Assembly: GCA_902783925.1 (NCBI GenBank)
Contig: CACZSV010000006.1
Span: 1-13,469 of the forward strand
Direction of reading: 5' to 3'
DNA: 13,469 nucleotides
Source: an uncultured Coriobacteriaceae bacterium
GTDB lineage: Bacteria > Actinomycetota > Coriobacteriia > Coriobacteriales > QAMH01
A program made the translations under genes and the position numbers. How positions within the stretch are numbered: the stretch's first letter is position 1; every line of letters starts with the position of its first letter. Of this stretch, positions 1 through 7,700 are shown piece after piece. The notes beneath the pieces are model-generated. The model was given only the letters and a program-made list of their open reading frames with translations, was not told the origin of the DNA and did not search any database.

Positions 1-1246
1 CTACCTGTTGCGACTTGCGCAGAAAATCCCCGGCATCATCGATCAGCTCCGCTTCGACTCCCGCGTATTTGAGCCGCACCTGCAGGTCGTTACGGCGCTC
101 GCCACCTGCGTAGACGATGAAGCCATCGACTTCGGCGAGCTCCTGGAAATCGACATCCCACAACCACGAGACATCATGCCCGTCGGCGTCCTTGTCGTTG
201 ATAAAGAAAGCGATTGCCGCGGGGCCTGTATCACCCATGACAATCCTGAGATTCTGATTAAAACCGGCAGGGTTCTTTGCCAAGTTGAGCAGAACCTGAC
301 GTCCGTCGATCATATAGTGCTGCTGTCTGCCGTTCGCAGGATCAAACGCCTTCAGAACCTGCTTTGTTGCATGCTCCGAAACTCCAAGATAGTCAGCCGC
401 CGAGCACACTGCCGTGATGTTATATGCCATGTATGCACCCGCAAGCGGGGATTCGAAGCGAGCGTCAAGCTCTGGCCCCTTCACCGTAAGCGAAGTCGAG
501 TCGCTCGAAAGATGCACGTCAACGGCGCTATAGTCCGGTTGCGGACGTTCAAAGCCGCATGCGTCGCAGCGATACGCCCCCAGCTGCCCGTACTGGCGCC
601 ATTCGTATTGCAGCTCCGCGTTGCAGTGCTGGCAGAGCAGCGTATCCGATACGGTGTTCTGCCGCAGCCGCATGTTTTCGCCGATACCAAACGCCAGCCT
701 CTCGTTTTTCACGCTCTGGGCGATTCTCAGGCAAAACGGATCGTCGGCATTAAAAACCAGCGTCGCCGTTGGAACCGTTTCGAGCGCATGCACGATGCTT
801 TGCTGAGTGAGCTCGATCTCGCCCACCCGATCAAGCTGGTCGCGAAACAGATTGAGCAGCAAAACACATCTTGGCTGCAGAGCAGGCATCACCTTGGCAA
901 GCCACAGCTCGTCAATCTCGAATACTCCCCAGTCAACCTTTCCAGAACCGATGATCGCCGTCGCGACGCCCGATTCAAGATTGGCTCCCGATCTGTTGCA
1001 TGTGACGCTCATCCCCGCGTTCTCGATGGAATTTGCCAGCAGATTCGTCACGGTCGTCTTGCCGTTTGTTCCAACAACCACCACAGAGCCCTTCGAGAAA
1101 AGCCTGCGAAGCTCGGCGATAAGCTCATGGTCGATGGCAAGGGCGGCTTTTCCGGGAAAACTCGAAGCCTGCCTGCGGAGCACATGACGTAAAAACCACG
1201 AAGAGAGTGCGCCAACCCCGCGCGCGAGCGTAAGCCGTATGCTCAT
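1..1246 (-). CDS. murT: Lipid II isoglutaminyl synthase, ligase subunit MurT (partial, 3' end off the left edge)
   Basis: MurT is the Mur-ligase-like subunit that, with the glutaminase GatD, amidates the alpha-carboxyl of D-Glu in the lipid II stem peptide at the cytoplasmic membrane face. The frame is open to the left edge with 415 residues visible; staphylococcal MurT is about 437, so only a short tail is missing. The ATP loop GTNGKTTVTN is at about 59-68, the central Mur-ligase motif NLFRDQLDRVGEI at 132-144, and a four-Cys zinc ribbon (CQHC about 205-208, CDAC about 227-230) marks the MurT subfamily. The C-terminal DUF1727 region has NLAKNPAGFN (321-330) and DADGHDVSWLWD (353-364), the motif expected to hold the Asp used with GatD. 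I chose the ATG at 1246-1244 because GGGAGG lies 6 bases upstream. gatD is expected next, outside the window. The gene is divergent from amtB. Confidence 0.93.
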   Translation of the reverse strand, partial: MSIRLTLARGVGALSSWFLRHVLRRQASSFPGKAALAIDHELIAELRRLFSKGSVVVVGTNGKTTVTNLLANSIENAGMSVTCNRSGANLESGVATAIIGSGKVDWGVFEIDELWLAKVMPALQPRCVLLLNLFRDQLDRVGEIELTQQSIVHALETVPTATLVFNADDPFCLRIAQSVKNERLAFGIGENMRLRQNTVSDTLLCQHCNAELQYEWRQYGQLGAYRCDACGFERPQPDYSAVDVHLSSDSTSLTVKGPELDARFESPLAGAYMAYNITAVCSAADYLGVSEHATKQVLKAFDPANGRQQHYMIDGRQVLLNLAKNPAGFNQNLRIVMGDTGPAAIAFFINDKDADGHDVSWLWDVDFQELAEVDGFIVYAGGERRNDLQVRLKYAGVEAELIDDAGDFLRKSQQV

Positions 1247-1325
1247 CGCAGCCTCCCATCAACCATTTGACCCGGACGTTTGCATTCAACGAGCATTTCG
1301 TTTGTTTCATTTTAGAGAACGCTCG

Positions 1326-1340
1326 TTAACATCTCGTTTC
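1326..1340 (-). promoter_or_regulatory. Partial GlnR-like half-site pair, facing murT
   Basis: Read on the minus strand this is GAAAC-n6-TTAAC, two 5-base half-sites 11 bp apart. It abuts, in opposite orientation, the three-half-site box at 1341-1367. A two-half-site match is weak alone; its position next to the better box is the reason to list it. Confidence 0.25.
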
Positions 1341-1367
1341 GTAACACGCATGCAACGACGCAGAAAC
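1341..1367 (+). promoter_or_regulatory. GlnR-like box upstream of amtB
   Basis: The sequence reads GTAAC-n6-GCAAC-n6-GAAAC: three 5-base half-sites at an exact 11-bp period. The actinobacterial GlnR consensus is GTnAC-n6-GaAAC. The box ends 55 bases before the amtB ATG. A very similar box stands 60 bases before gltB (9387-9413), in the same orientation relative to its gene, and both contain the 8-mer GTAACACG. The identity of the regulator is inferred; no regulator gene lies in the window. Confidence 0.45.
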
Positions 1368-1422
1368 AATGGCCATCCACAATCGTCTCAAATCGCAGGA
1401 TTTTGAAAGGAGACGATGCGAT

Positions 1423-2697
1423 ATGTTCGATACAGGTTCAACCGGGTTCATGCTGGTCTGCACTATGCTCGTGCTGCTCATGACGCCCGGTGTCGCGTTT
1501 TTCTACGGAGGACTTTCTCGCAGAAAGAACGTCGGCAACACTATGGCGATGGTCATGACGGTGCTGGGCATTGTCGGTGTCATGTGGGTCATTTGCGGCT
1601 GGTCGTTTGCCTACGGTGGCGACGGCTCGATTCCCTTCTTTGGCGGATTCGACCAAATCGGGCTCATCCCGACCACGCAGGCCATGATCGGTGAGGCCGC
1701 AAACGTCCCGGCAGACGCAACGTATCCTGCCATCGTGGATGTCGGCTTCCAAATGGCGTTTGCAATGATTACCTGCGGAATTATCGTCGGCGCGCTTGCA
1801 GGGCGCATGAAATTCGGAGCATTCACGCTCTTTATCGCGATCTGGGTCACCATCATCTACGCGCCTCTCGCGCATATGGTCTGGGGCGGCGACGGCTCGC
1901 TTATCGGCAGTATGATCGGCGCGCTCGATTTTGCTGGCGGCGACGTCGTGCACATCTCATCGGGCACAACAGGCCTTGTTCTCGCGATTCTCATGGGCAA
2001 GCGCCGCGGCTATGGACTCGTGAGCTACCGCCCTCATAACGTTCCCTTTGTCATGCTGGGTGCCTCGCTTCTGTGGTTTGGATGGTTCGGCTTTAACGGC
2101 GGTTCCGAATTTGCAGCAGACGGCATTGCCGCGCTCGCGATACTCAACACCGTCGTCGCCTCCGCAGCAGGCGTGCTCTCCTGGATGCTCGTTGAGCGCG
2201 TACGCTCCGGCAAGCCCACGCTCGTGGGTGCCTGCACGGGCCTGGTCGCCGGCCTTGTTGCCATCACGCCCGCAGCTGGCTTCGTCGAACCATGGGCAGC
2301 CGCGATCTTCGGATTTGTCGTCTCCCCGGTCTGCTACATCGCAATGTCGCGTATCAAACGCAAGCTCGGCTACGATGACGCGCTCGACGCCTTTGGCTGC
2401 CACTCGGTCGGCGGCATCATCGGAGGTGTGCTCACCGGCTTGTTCTGTGTGCCCGAGCTTTCGTGGACCGATTTTGGCGGATTGTTCTATACCGCTGATC
2501 CCTCGCTGCTCGTAAGCCAAGTACTCGGCATTCTGATTACGCTCGCCTTTGTTGTAGTGGGAACACTTGTAATCGGGCTCATCGTGAAGGCGATCTTCGG
2601 CGGGTCTCTACGCGTAAGCGACACTGACGAAGCACGCGGTCTCGATGTTGCGGAACACGGCGAAAGCGCGTATCCGGCCTATCTCGGAATGGACTAG
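1423..2697 (+). CDS. amtB: Ammonium channel AmtB
   Basis: Integral membrane channel of the Amt/Rh family that takes up ammonium at low external concentration; 424 residues, mostly hydrophobic with about 11 membrane segments. The pore twin histidines are H177 (VVHISSG) and H327 (FGCHSVGG), 150 residues apart as in E. coli AmtB (168/318). Also visible are D169 (ALDFAGG), the outer-site W154 (HMVWGG) and S228 (FNGGS), and the FQMAFA motif (109-114) for the Phe gate. The tail GLDVAEHGESAYPAY (406-420) is the conserved segment that contacts PII proteins. I chose the ATG at 1423, not the in-frame ATG at 1369, because GAAAGGAG ends 10 bases before it and the extra 18 residues are charged and unlike the family. 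A GlnR-like box lies upstream and glnK follows 66 bases downstream, the classic pairing. Confidence 0.96.
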   Translation: MFDTGSTGFMLVCTMLVLLMTPGVAFFYGGLSRRKNVGNTMAMVMTVLGIVGVMWVICGWSFAYGGDGSIPFFGGFDQIGLIPTTQAMIGEAANVPADATYPAIVDVGFQMAFAMITCGIIVGALAGRMKFGAFTLFIAIWVTIIYAPLAHMVWGGDGSLIGSMIGALDFAGGDVVHISSGTTGLVLAILMGKRRGYGLVSYRPHNVPFVMLGASLLWFGWFGFNGGSEFAADGIAALAILNTVVASAAGVLSWMLVERVRSGKPTLVGACTGLVAGLVAITPAAGFVEPWAAAIFGFVVSPVCYIAMSRIKRKLGYDDALDAFGCHSVGGIIGGVLTGLFCVPELSWTDFGGLFYTADPSLLVSQVLGILITLAFVVVGTLVIGLIVKAIFGGSLRVSDTDEARGLDVAEHGESAYPAYLGMD

Positions 2698-2710
2698 AGG
2701 CAAACATGGA

Positions 2711-2748
2711 ATCACGCAGGTCCGCACAGACGAGTGGACTTGCGTGAT
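2711..2748 (+). other. Long hairpin in the amtB-glnK gap, next to the glnK ribosome binding site
   Basis: Arms 2711-2723 and 2736-2748 pair over 13 positions with one G-T wobble (outer part ATCACGCA / TGCGTGAT is perfect) around a 12-base loop. It fills most of the 66-base amtB-glnK gap, and the purine-rich GGGAAGGA ribosome binding site starts at the very next base. No T-tract follows, so it is not a normal intrinsic terminator. It could be an mRNA processing or stability element that sets the amtB:glnK ratio, or could limit ribosome access to glnK; function is inferred. Confidence 0.6.
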
Positions 2749-2763
2749 GGGAAGGAAGACAAG

Positions 2764-3102
2764 ATGAAACGAGTAATCGCGATTGTTCGTCCAGAGAAGA
2801 TGGAAGTACTCAAAGAAGCGCTTTTCGCAGCTGATGTTTCTGGTATGACGATTGCGCAAGTACATGGCTGCGGCAATCAACATGGCTGGAAAGAGTTCTA
2901 TCGCGGAACCGAAGTGCTCATCAACATGGTTCAGAAGGTGAAGTTCGAGCTCGTTGTGGATGACGCAAAGGTGGAAGAGCTCGTGGAGCTTATCTGCGAT
3001 ATAGCAGCAACGGGCGAGGTCGGTGATGGAAAGATCTTCATCTCGCCGGTTGAGGAAGTCGTGCGTATACGCACACGCGAGCGTGGCGCAGATGCTGTAT
3101 AG
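2764..3102 (+). CDS. glnK: PII nitrogen regulatory protein GlnK
   Basis: Trimeric PII signal protein that binds ATP/ADP and 2-oxoglutarate and, when nitrogen is plentiful, plugs AmtB. It is 112 residues, the standard PII length. Visible family features are the N-terminal strand MKRVIAIVRP, Q39 in GCGNQHGWKE, K58 in QKVK, the B-loop TGEVGDGKIF (83-92) with K90, and C-terminal VRIRTRERG with R101 and R103. The nucleotide and 2-oxoglutarate site therefore looks intact. At the tip of the T-loop the sequence is FYRGTEVLINM: position 51, the Tyr that is uridylylated or adenylylated in many PII proteins, is Val. Y46 is kept. The ATG at 2764 has GGGAAGGA 8 bases upstream; the upstream in-frame GTG at 2734 lies in the intergenic hairpin loop and adds 10 non-family residues. 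It follows amtB and precedes a strong terminator-like hairpin. Confidence 0.95.
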   Translation: MKRVIAIVRPEKMEVLKEALFAADVSGMTIAQVHGCGNQHGWKEFYRGTEVLINMVQKVKFELVVDDAKVEELVELICDIAATGEVGDGKIFISPVEEVVRIRTRERGADAV

Positions 3103-3138
3103 CGGGCACGCTAAACCCGCCCGCGTACAAAAACAAAC

Positions 3139-3176
3139 AAGGGGACAGGCCTCTGGAGACGGGGGTCTGTCCCCTT
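3139..3176. terminator. Likely bidirectional terminator between convergent glnK and gltD
   Basis: AAGGGGACAG (3139-3148) pairs perfectly with CTGTCCCCTT (3167-3176), and with wobble pairs the stem can grow inward to about 16 pairs around a 6-base loop. On the plus strand it is followed by TTTCTT (3174-3180 region); on the minus strand by a T-rich run (TTGTTTGTTTTTG). It lies 36 bases after the glnK stop and 89 bases beyond the gltD stop, as expected for a shared terminator of convergent genes. The GGGGACAG/CTGTCCCC core also resembles palindromic elements that recur in some bacterial genomes, so it may be a dispersed repeat that was recruited here. Confidence 0.7.
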
Positions 3177-3207
3177 TCTTGCTTGGCGAAAGCGTGATGC
3201 GGGGTTG

Positions 3208-3252
3208 CATCCGGCGCTCAGCGCGTTCGCCCAGGAGTCCCACAGCCGGATG
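3208..3252. repeat. Inverted repeat downstream of gltD
   Basis: CATCCGGC (3208-3215) and GCCGGATG (3245-3252) form perfect 8-bp arms around a 29-base loop, with a small inner inverted repeat GCGCTCAGCGC (3215-3225). It lies 13 bases past the gltD stop. There is no T-tract beside it. It may be part of the gltD 3' end structure; the function is unknown. Confidence 0.35.
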
Positions 3253-3265
3253 GGTCGGCAGCATG

Positions 3266-4714
3266 TCAGCGGTCTTCGAGCAGCTCCCTCACGCATTCGA
3301 GCGCGTCGGCAATAGAGCTCGAAACGAGCGAAGCACCCGTTCTCGCATCACCAGCGACATAACATGCCACCTGCGCGGCGAAGCCCTCAGATGCCACCAG
3401 GCGATGCCCGCCGTCTCGAGTTTGCGGCAGCCCGTTTTCCAGCTTTGCGCCGAGCATCTCGAGCACGTCTTCCCGAGGTCCGGTAAAGCCCTTGGCGACA
3501 ATCACCATGTCTGCAGGCAGGCTACGCCGCGTGCCCTCAACCGCGTGACGTCCGCCATCGTAGGCAAGATCCTCGACAACCACCGACCCGACAGCTCCTT
3601 CACCAGTGAATTCGACAGTATCCGTGCTCCACAGGCGCGGGTCTTGCCCATACACGCACTCTGCATCCCGCTGGCCATAGTCCTGGCCTGCAACATTTCG
3701 GGGACGCGGCCAGGTTGCAAAAACGTCAACAGATTCGGGAGGTTCTTGTGCGCGGATAACCTGCGTGATGGATTTCGCGCCCTGCCGCGTTGCAGTAGCC
3801 ACACAATCCGTGCCCGTATCGCCGCCGCCAAGCACGACAACGTCTTTTCCCTGCGCAGACATCGTCGGTGCGGCCCCGTCCAAAAGCCCACGTGTCGCAT
3901 CCGTGAGATAGTCGACCGCAAACACGACCCCCGCAAGCTCTGAGCCAGGCACCTCGACGCGACGCGGATTTCCCGCCCCGATGCAGACAATCACCGCTAC
4001 AAGCTCGTCTGCAAGCGTATCGAGTTCAGATTGCGCATCGCAGCCAAGAACGAACTCGATGCCGCTTTGTCGCATGCATACTATGCGGCGCTCCACGACG
4101 TCTTTTGGCAACTTCATATTGGGAATGCCATACATCAGCAATCCGCCAGGGCGATCCGCCTTCTCGAGCACTTTCACACGATACCCAGTGCGCGTGAGCT
4201 CCCATGCACATGCAAGGCCGGCAGGCCCCGAGCCAACGACCGCAACGAGCGGAGCATCCTGAGGCGCGACGGGCAGGGGCTCCTCAAGCCCATGCTCCCA
4301 TGCCCAATCAGAAACAGCCCTCTCGTTATCGTGTATCGTGACCGCCTCATCATGAAGCCCAAGGTTGCACGCCATCTCGCATGGAGCAGGACATACCCGC
4401 CCCGTAAACTCCGGAAACGGATTCGTCAAGGCAAGACGCTTTACAGCCGTCTGCCAACGTCCCCGGTAGACAAGGTCGTTCGTCTCTGGAATGAGATTGT
4501 GCAGCGGGCAGCCCGTTGCGCGTTTCGAGCCTGCGAACACCATGCCGCTTTGGCAAAACGCCACCCCGCAGGCCATGCAACGACTTGCCTGCGAGCGCTG
4601 CGCCTGCGCGTCGAGCGCAATGACGATATCGTCGAAGTCGCCCACCGCCAAAGCGGCATCGCGCATACCGTGCTGCGCGCGTTTGGTATCGAGAAACGCC
4701 CCTGTCTTGCCCAT
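3266..4714 (-). CDS. gltD: Glutamate synthase small (beta) subunit, NADPH-dependent
   Basis: The beta subunit of GOGAT oxidises NAD(P)H with FAD and passes electrons through Fe-S clusters to the alpha subunit. The 482-residue length fits the family. An N-terminal ferredoxin-like region carries two Cys sets: C46-x2-C49-x4-C54-x14-C69 and C108-x3-C112-x3-C116 (VCPAPCEMAC). The FAD Rossmann motif VVGSGPAGLACAWEL is at about 159-173, with GGLLMYGIPNMKLPK (190-204) after it. The NAD(P)H motif VLGGGDTGTDC is at 294-304, and the C-terminal FAD-domain motif AGDARTGASLV at 454-464. The ATG at 4714 begins one base after the gltB stop; a GTG at 4723 overlapping gltB is possible but its ribosome site (GAGG) is closer than usual, so I prefer the ATG. 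The tight junction implies translational coupling with gltB. Confidence 0.94.
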   Translation of the reverse strand: MGKTGAFLDTKRAQHGMRDAALAVGDFDDIVIALDAQAQRSQASRCMACGVAFCQSGMVFAGSKRATGCPLHNLIPETNDLVYRGRWQTAVKRLALTNPFPEFTGRVCPAPCEMACNLGLHDEAVTIHDNERAVSDWAWEHGLEEPLPVAPQDAPLVAVVGSGPAGLACAWELTRTGYRVKVLEKADRPGGLLMYGIPNMKLPKDVVERRIVCMRQSGIEFVLGCDAQSELDTLADELVAVIVCIGAGNPRRVEVPGSELAGVVFAVDYLTDATRGLLDGAAPTMSAQGKDVVVLGGGDTGTDCVATATRQGAKSITQVIRAQEPPESVDVFATWPRPRNVAGQDYGQRDAECVYGQDPRLWSTDTVEFTGEGAVGSVVVEDLAYDGGRHAVEGTRRSLPADMVIVAKGFTGPREDVLEMLGAKLENGLPQTRDGGHRLVASEGFAAQVACYVAGDARTGASLVSSSIADALECVRELLEDR

Positions 4715-4715
4715 A

Positions 4716-7700
4716 TCAACCACCGACCCTCATGATTTCGAATGCGCGTCTCACAGCCTCATTGTGCTCAACGCCAGCACGTTCCTCGTGCAAGGTGAGC
4801 TCAAGAGCGCGCTTGTATTCGCGCGGTATGACTTTGACAAAACGCGAGCTCACATCGTCAAAGCGATAAAGCAACATGACACCGAGGGGGCTTCCCGTTC
4901 TTTGCACATGTTCTTCGATGAGCTCGCGGATGGAAGCGATCTCTGCAGCAGCGGGCTTTTCCATCATCACCAGTTCGTGATTGCATCGCGCTCTGAGCGT
5001 GTGCTCGGCATCGTACACGTAGGCAACGCCACCGCTCATGCCAGCAGCGAAGTTCTGCCCGACCTCACCGAGCACGAGCACCTTGCCGCCCGTCATGTAC
5101 TCGCAGCCATTATTGCCCAGACCTTCAACAACGAGCGTTGCGCCGGAATTGCGCACGGCAAATCGCTGTCCCGCGCACCCGCACACAAAACCACGCCCGG
5201 AGGTCGCGCCGTAGAACGCGACATTTCCCACCACGATATTTTCCTCGGGCCGATACGTCGCCTTATGCGAGGGGGTCACGGTAACGATGCCGCCCGAAAG
5301 CCCCTTGCCAAAGTAGTCGTTAGCATCGCCTTCGATATTCAGTGTGATACCGGCGGGCAAAAAGGCGCCAAAGCTCATGCCGCCAGCACCTTTGCAATCG
5401 ACGGTCAGCGATTCGTCGGGGAGGCCGTCCGCATGCGCGCTCGTCACCGTCGATCCGAGCATAGTGCCTACCGCTCGATCGACATTGCCCACGTACGCGC
5501 TAAAGCGCACGGGCTCGAGCAGCTCGCGGCTCAGGTGCGTATAGGGCACGAGCAAGGTTGCATCGAGCGTCTGCGGCAATGGATCCGGCGCAGCCATGTG
5601 CGCAAGCGAGTGCGGGCATTCCGCTCCTGGAATCGTCGAGCCGTAGAACGCTTGAGCTTTCACGAGTAAATCGCTCACATCGATGAGACGCGCCTTCCAA
5701 TTCTTCTCTCCTTCGATTGTACGCGGCACGAGGAGGTCTGGGCGCCCCACCATCTCGTCAACGGTACGTATGCCAAGGTCTGCCATGATGCGGCGCAGGT
5801 GCTCGGCAACAAAGAGCATGAAGCGCTCAACATACTCCGGTTTTCCCGAAAAACGTGCGCGCAGGCGGCAATCCTGCGTCGCAATGCCCACAGGACAGGT
5901 ATCGTTATGACAATCGCGCTGCATGAGACAGCCCATGGCAATGAGCGGCATCGTGGCAAACCCGAATTCCTCGGCGCCGAGCAAGCAGGCTATCGCCACA
6001 TCACGCCCGTCCATCAGCTTGCCGTCTGCCTCGAGCACCACACGTGAGCGCAGCCCATTGGTGAGCAGCGTCTGCTGAGTTTCTGCAAGGCCGAGCTCGA
6101 GCGGCAGTCCGGCATGGTGGATGGAATCGCGCGGGGCGGCACCCGTGCCACCGTTGCTTCCGGAAACGAGAATCTTGTGCGCGCCGCCTTTGGCAACGCC
6201 AGTCGCGATTGTCCCCACGCCTGCTTCAGAGACAAGCTTGACCGAGACCTTTGCCCGCGGATTCGCGTTCTTGAGATCGAATATGAGCTCCGCCAGGTCT
6301 TCAATCGAATAGATGTCATGGTGCGGAGGCGGCGAAATGAGCGCAACGCCCGGTGTCGAGCGCCGCACCTCGGCAATCCACGGCCATACCTTGCGTCCTG
6401 GCAGGTGACCGCCTTCGCCGGGCTTGGCGCCTTGCGCGAGTTTGATTTGCAGCTCGTTCGCGCTCATAAGATAGCGGCTCGTGCACCCAAAGCGCCCGGA
6501 TGCAATCTGCTTGATAGCCGAACGAGCACTGTCCCCGTTGGCGTGCGTCATTTCTCGCAGCGGGTCTTCCCCGCCCTCGCCCGAGTTCGAACGCCCACCG
6601 AGCCTGTTCATGGCGATGGCAAGGCACTCGTGCGCCTCGCGCGAAATCGAACCGTAGCTCATAGCACCGGTATTGAATCTACGCACGATACTCGTCGCTG
6701 GCTCGACCTCGTCAAGTGGCACGGAAGTACGCTGGGGTGCGAAGTCGAGCAAATCGCTTAAGCGCACAGCGCGGTCGTGCCTATGCACAAGCGAGCTATA
6801 GCTTTCGAACAAGGCGTAATCATCCTCGCGCACAGCGCGCTGCAGTAAATTGATGACCTCGGGCGTGATGAGATGCTCTTCTCCCCCGCGGGGGCGCCAG
6901 CATGTGATACCGGAACTCTGCAGCTGGTCCGGAGCGGGACTTAACGCCATATCATGTGCGACACGCTGCTGCATATCGCATTCGCGCTGCACGTCGTCAA
7001 GCTCAAGCCCGCCAACGCAGCTGATCGTGCGGCAGAAATGCTCGTCCACAAGATTGGGGCCCAGTCCAAGCGCCTCGAACACCTGCGCGCAGTGGTACCC
7101 CTGCATGGTCGAAATGCCCATCTTCGCCATGATCGAGACAATGCCGGCAACGATGGCGGCGTTGTAATTCGCGATGCCCTCCTGCGCGCTCAGCTCCAGC
7201 GCACCATCATGCGTCAAGGCGGCAATCGTCTCATGGGCCATGTAAGGGAATATGCCCGATGCCGAATAGCCAATGAGCGCTGCGCAATCATGCGCACTCA
7301 CCACGTCGCCTGCTTCTACAACGATGTCTGCCTTGGTCGGCACCTGCATTTTCTGCAGATGATTGTAGACGCTTGATACAGCGAGCAGAGAAGGAATGGG
7401 CGCTTTGTCTGCAGGGCAGCGATCGGAGACGACGAGTATATTGGCGCCGGCGCCTATTTCTTCTTCCGCCTGTTCGCACAAGTGCTCCAAAGCCTCTGCA
7501 AGCGCGTGGGGGCCGTCTTGCGGGCTATAGACGGCTTTGATGCGAGCCGCCTTGAATCCCTGCCTATCGAGCGTGGATATCGCATCGAATTCGGCCTGCG
7601 TGAGCAAGGGCGTGTCAAGGCGGATGGCCCGGCAATTTGCCCGGGCGTCCTCGAGCATGCTGCCACGGTTACCCAGATACAGAGAGGTCGAGGTGATAAA

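Larger units (their letters stand above)
1247..1422. promoter_or_regulatory. Divergent murT/amtB intergenic control region
   Basis: These 176 bases separate two divergent genes and must hold both promoters. On the minus strand TAAAAT (1314-1309) is a plausible -10 for murT, but I see no convincing -35. An inverted repeat AACGAGC (1288-1294) / GCTCGTT (1321-1327) and several NNAAC/GAAAC half-sites in 11-bp phase (separate entries) crowd the middle. The amtB ribosome binding site GAAAGGAG ends 10 bases before its ATG. No core promoter for amtB could be assigned with confidence. Confidence 0.5.

Noticed and set aside
8..1192. 394-residue plus-strand reading frame opposite murT
   Set aside because: It is antisense to a clear MurT with intact motifs, its product is basic and resembles no family I know, and no ribosome site was seen.
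1369..1422. N-terminal extension of AmtB
   Set aside because: In-frame, but its ATG has no ribosome site, it overlaps the region next to the GlnR-like box, and the added residues are charged, whereas the ATG at 1423 has a good site.
3023..3943. 306-residue plus-strand frame over the glnK end and gltD
   Set aside because: It overlaps glnK in another frame, crosses the terminator hairpin and is antisense to gltD.
4491..5669. 392-residue plus-strand reading frame opposite gltB/gltD
   Set aside because: Antisense shadow of two well-supported genes; the product has low-complexity, His- and Arg-rich composition.
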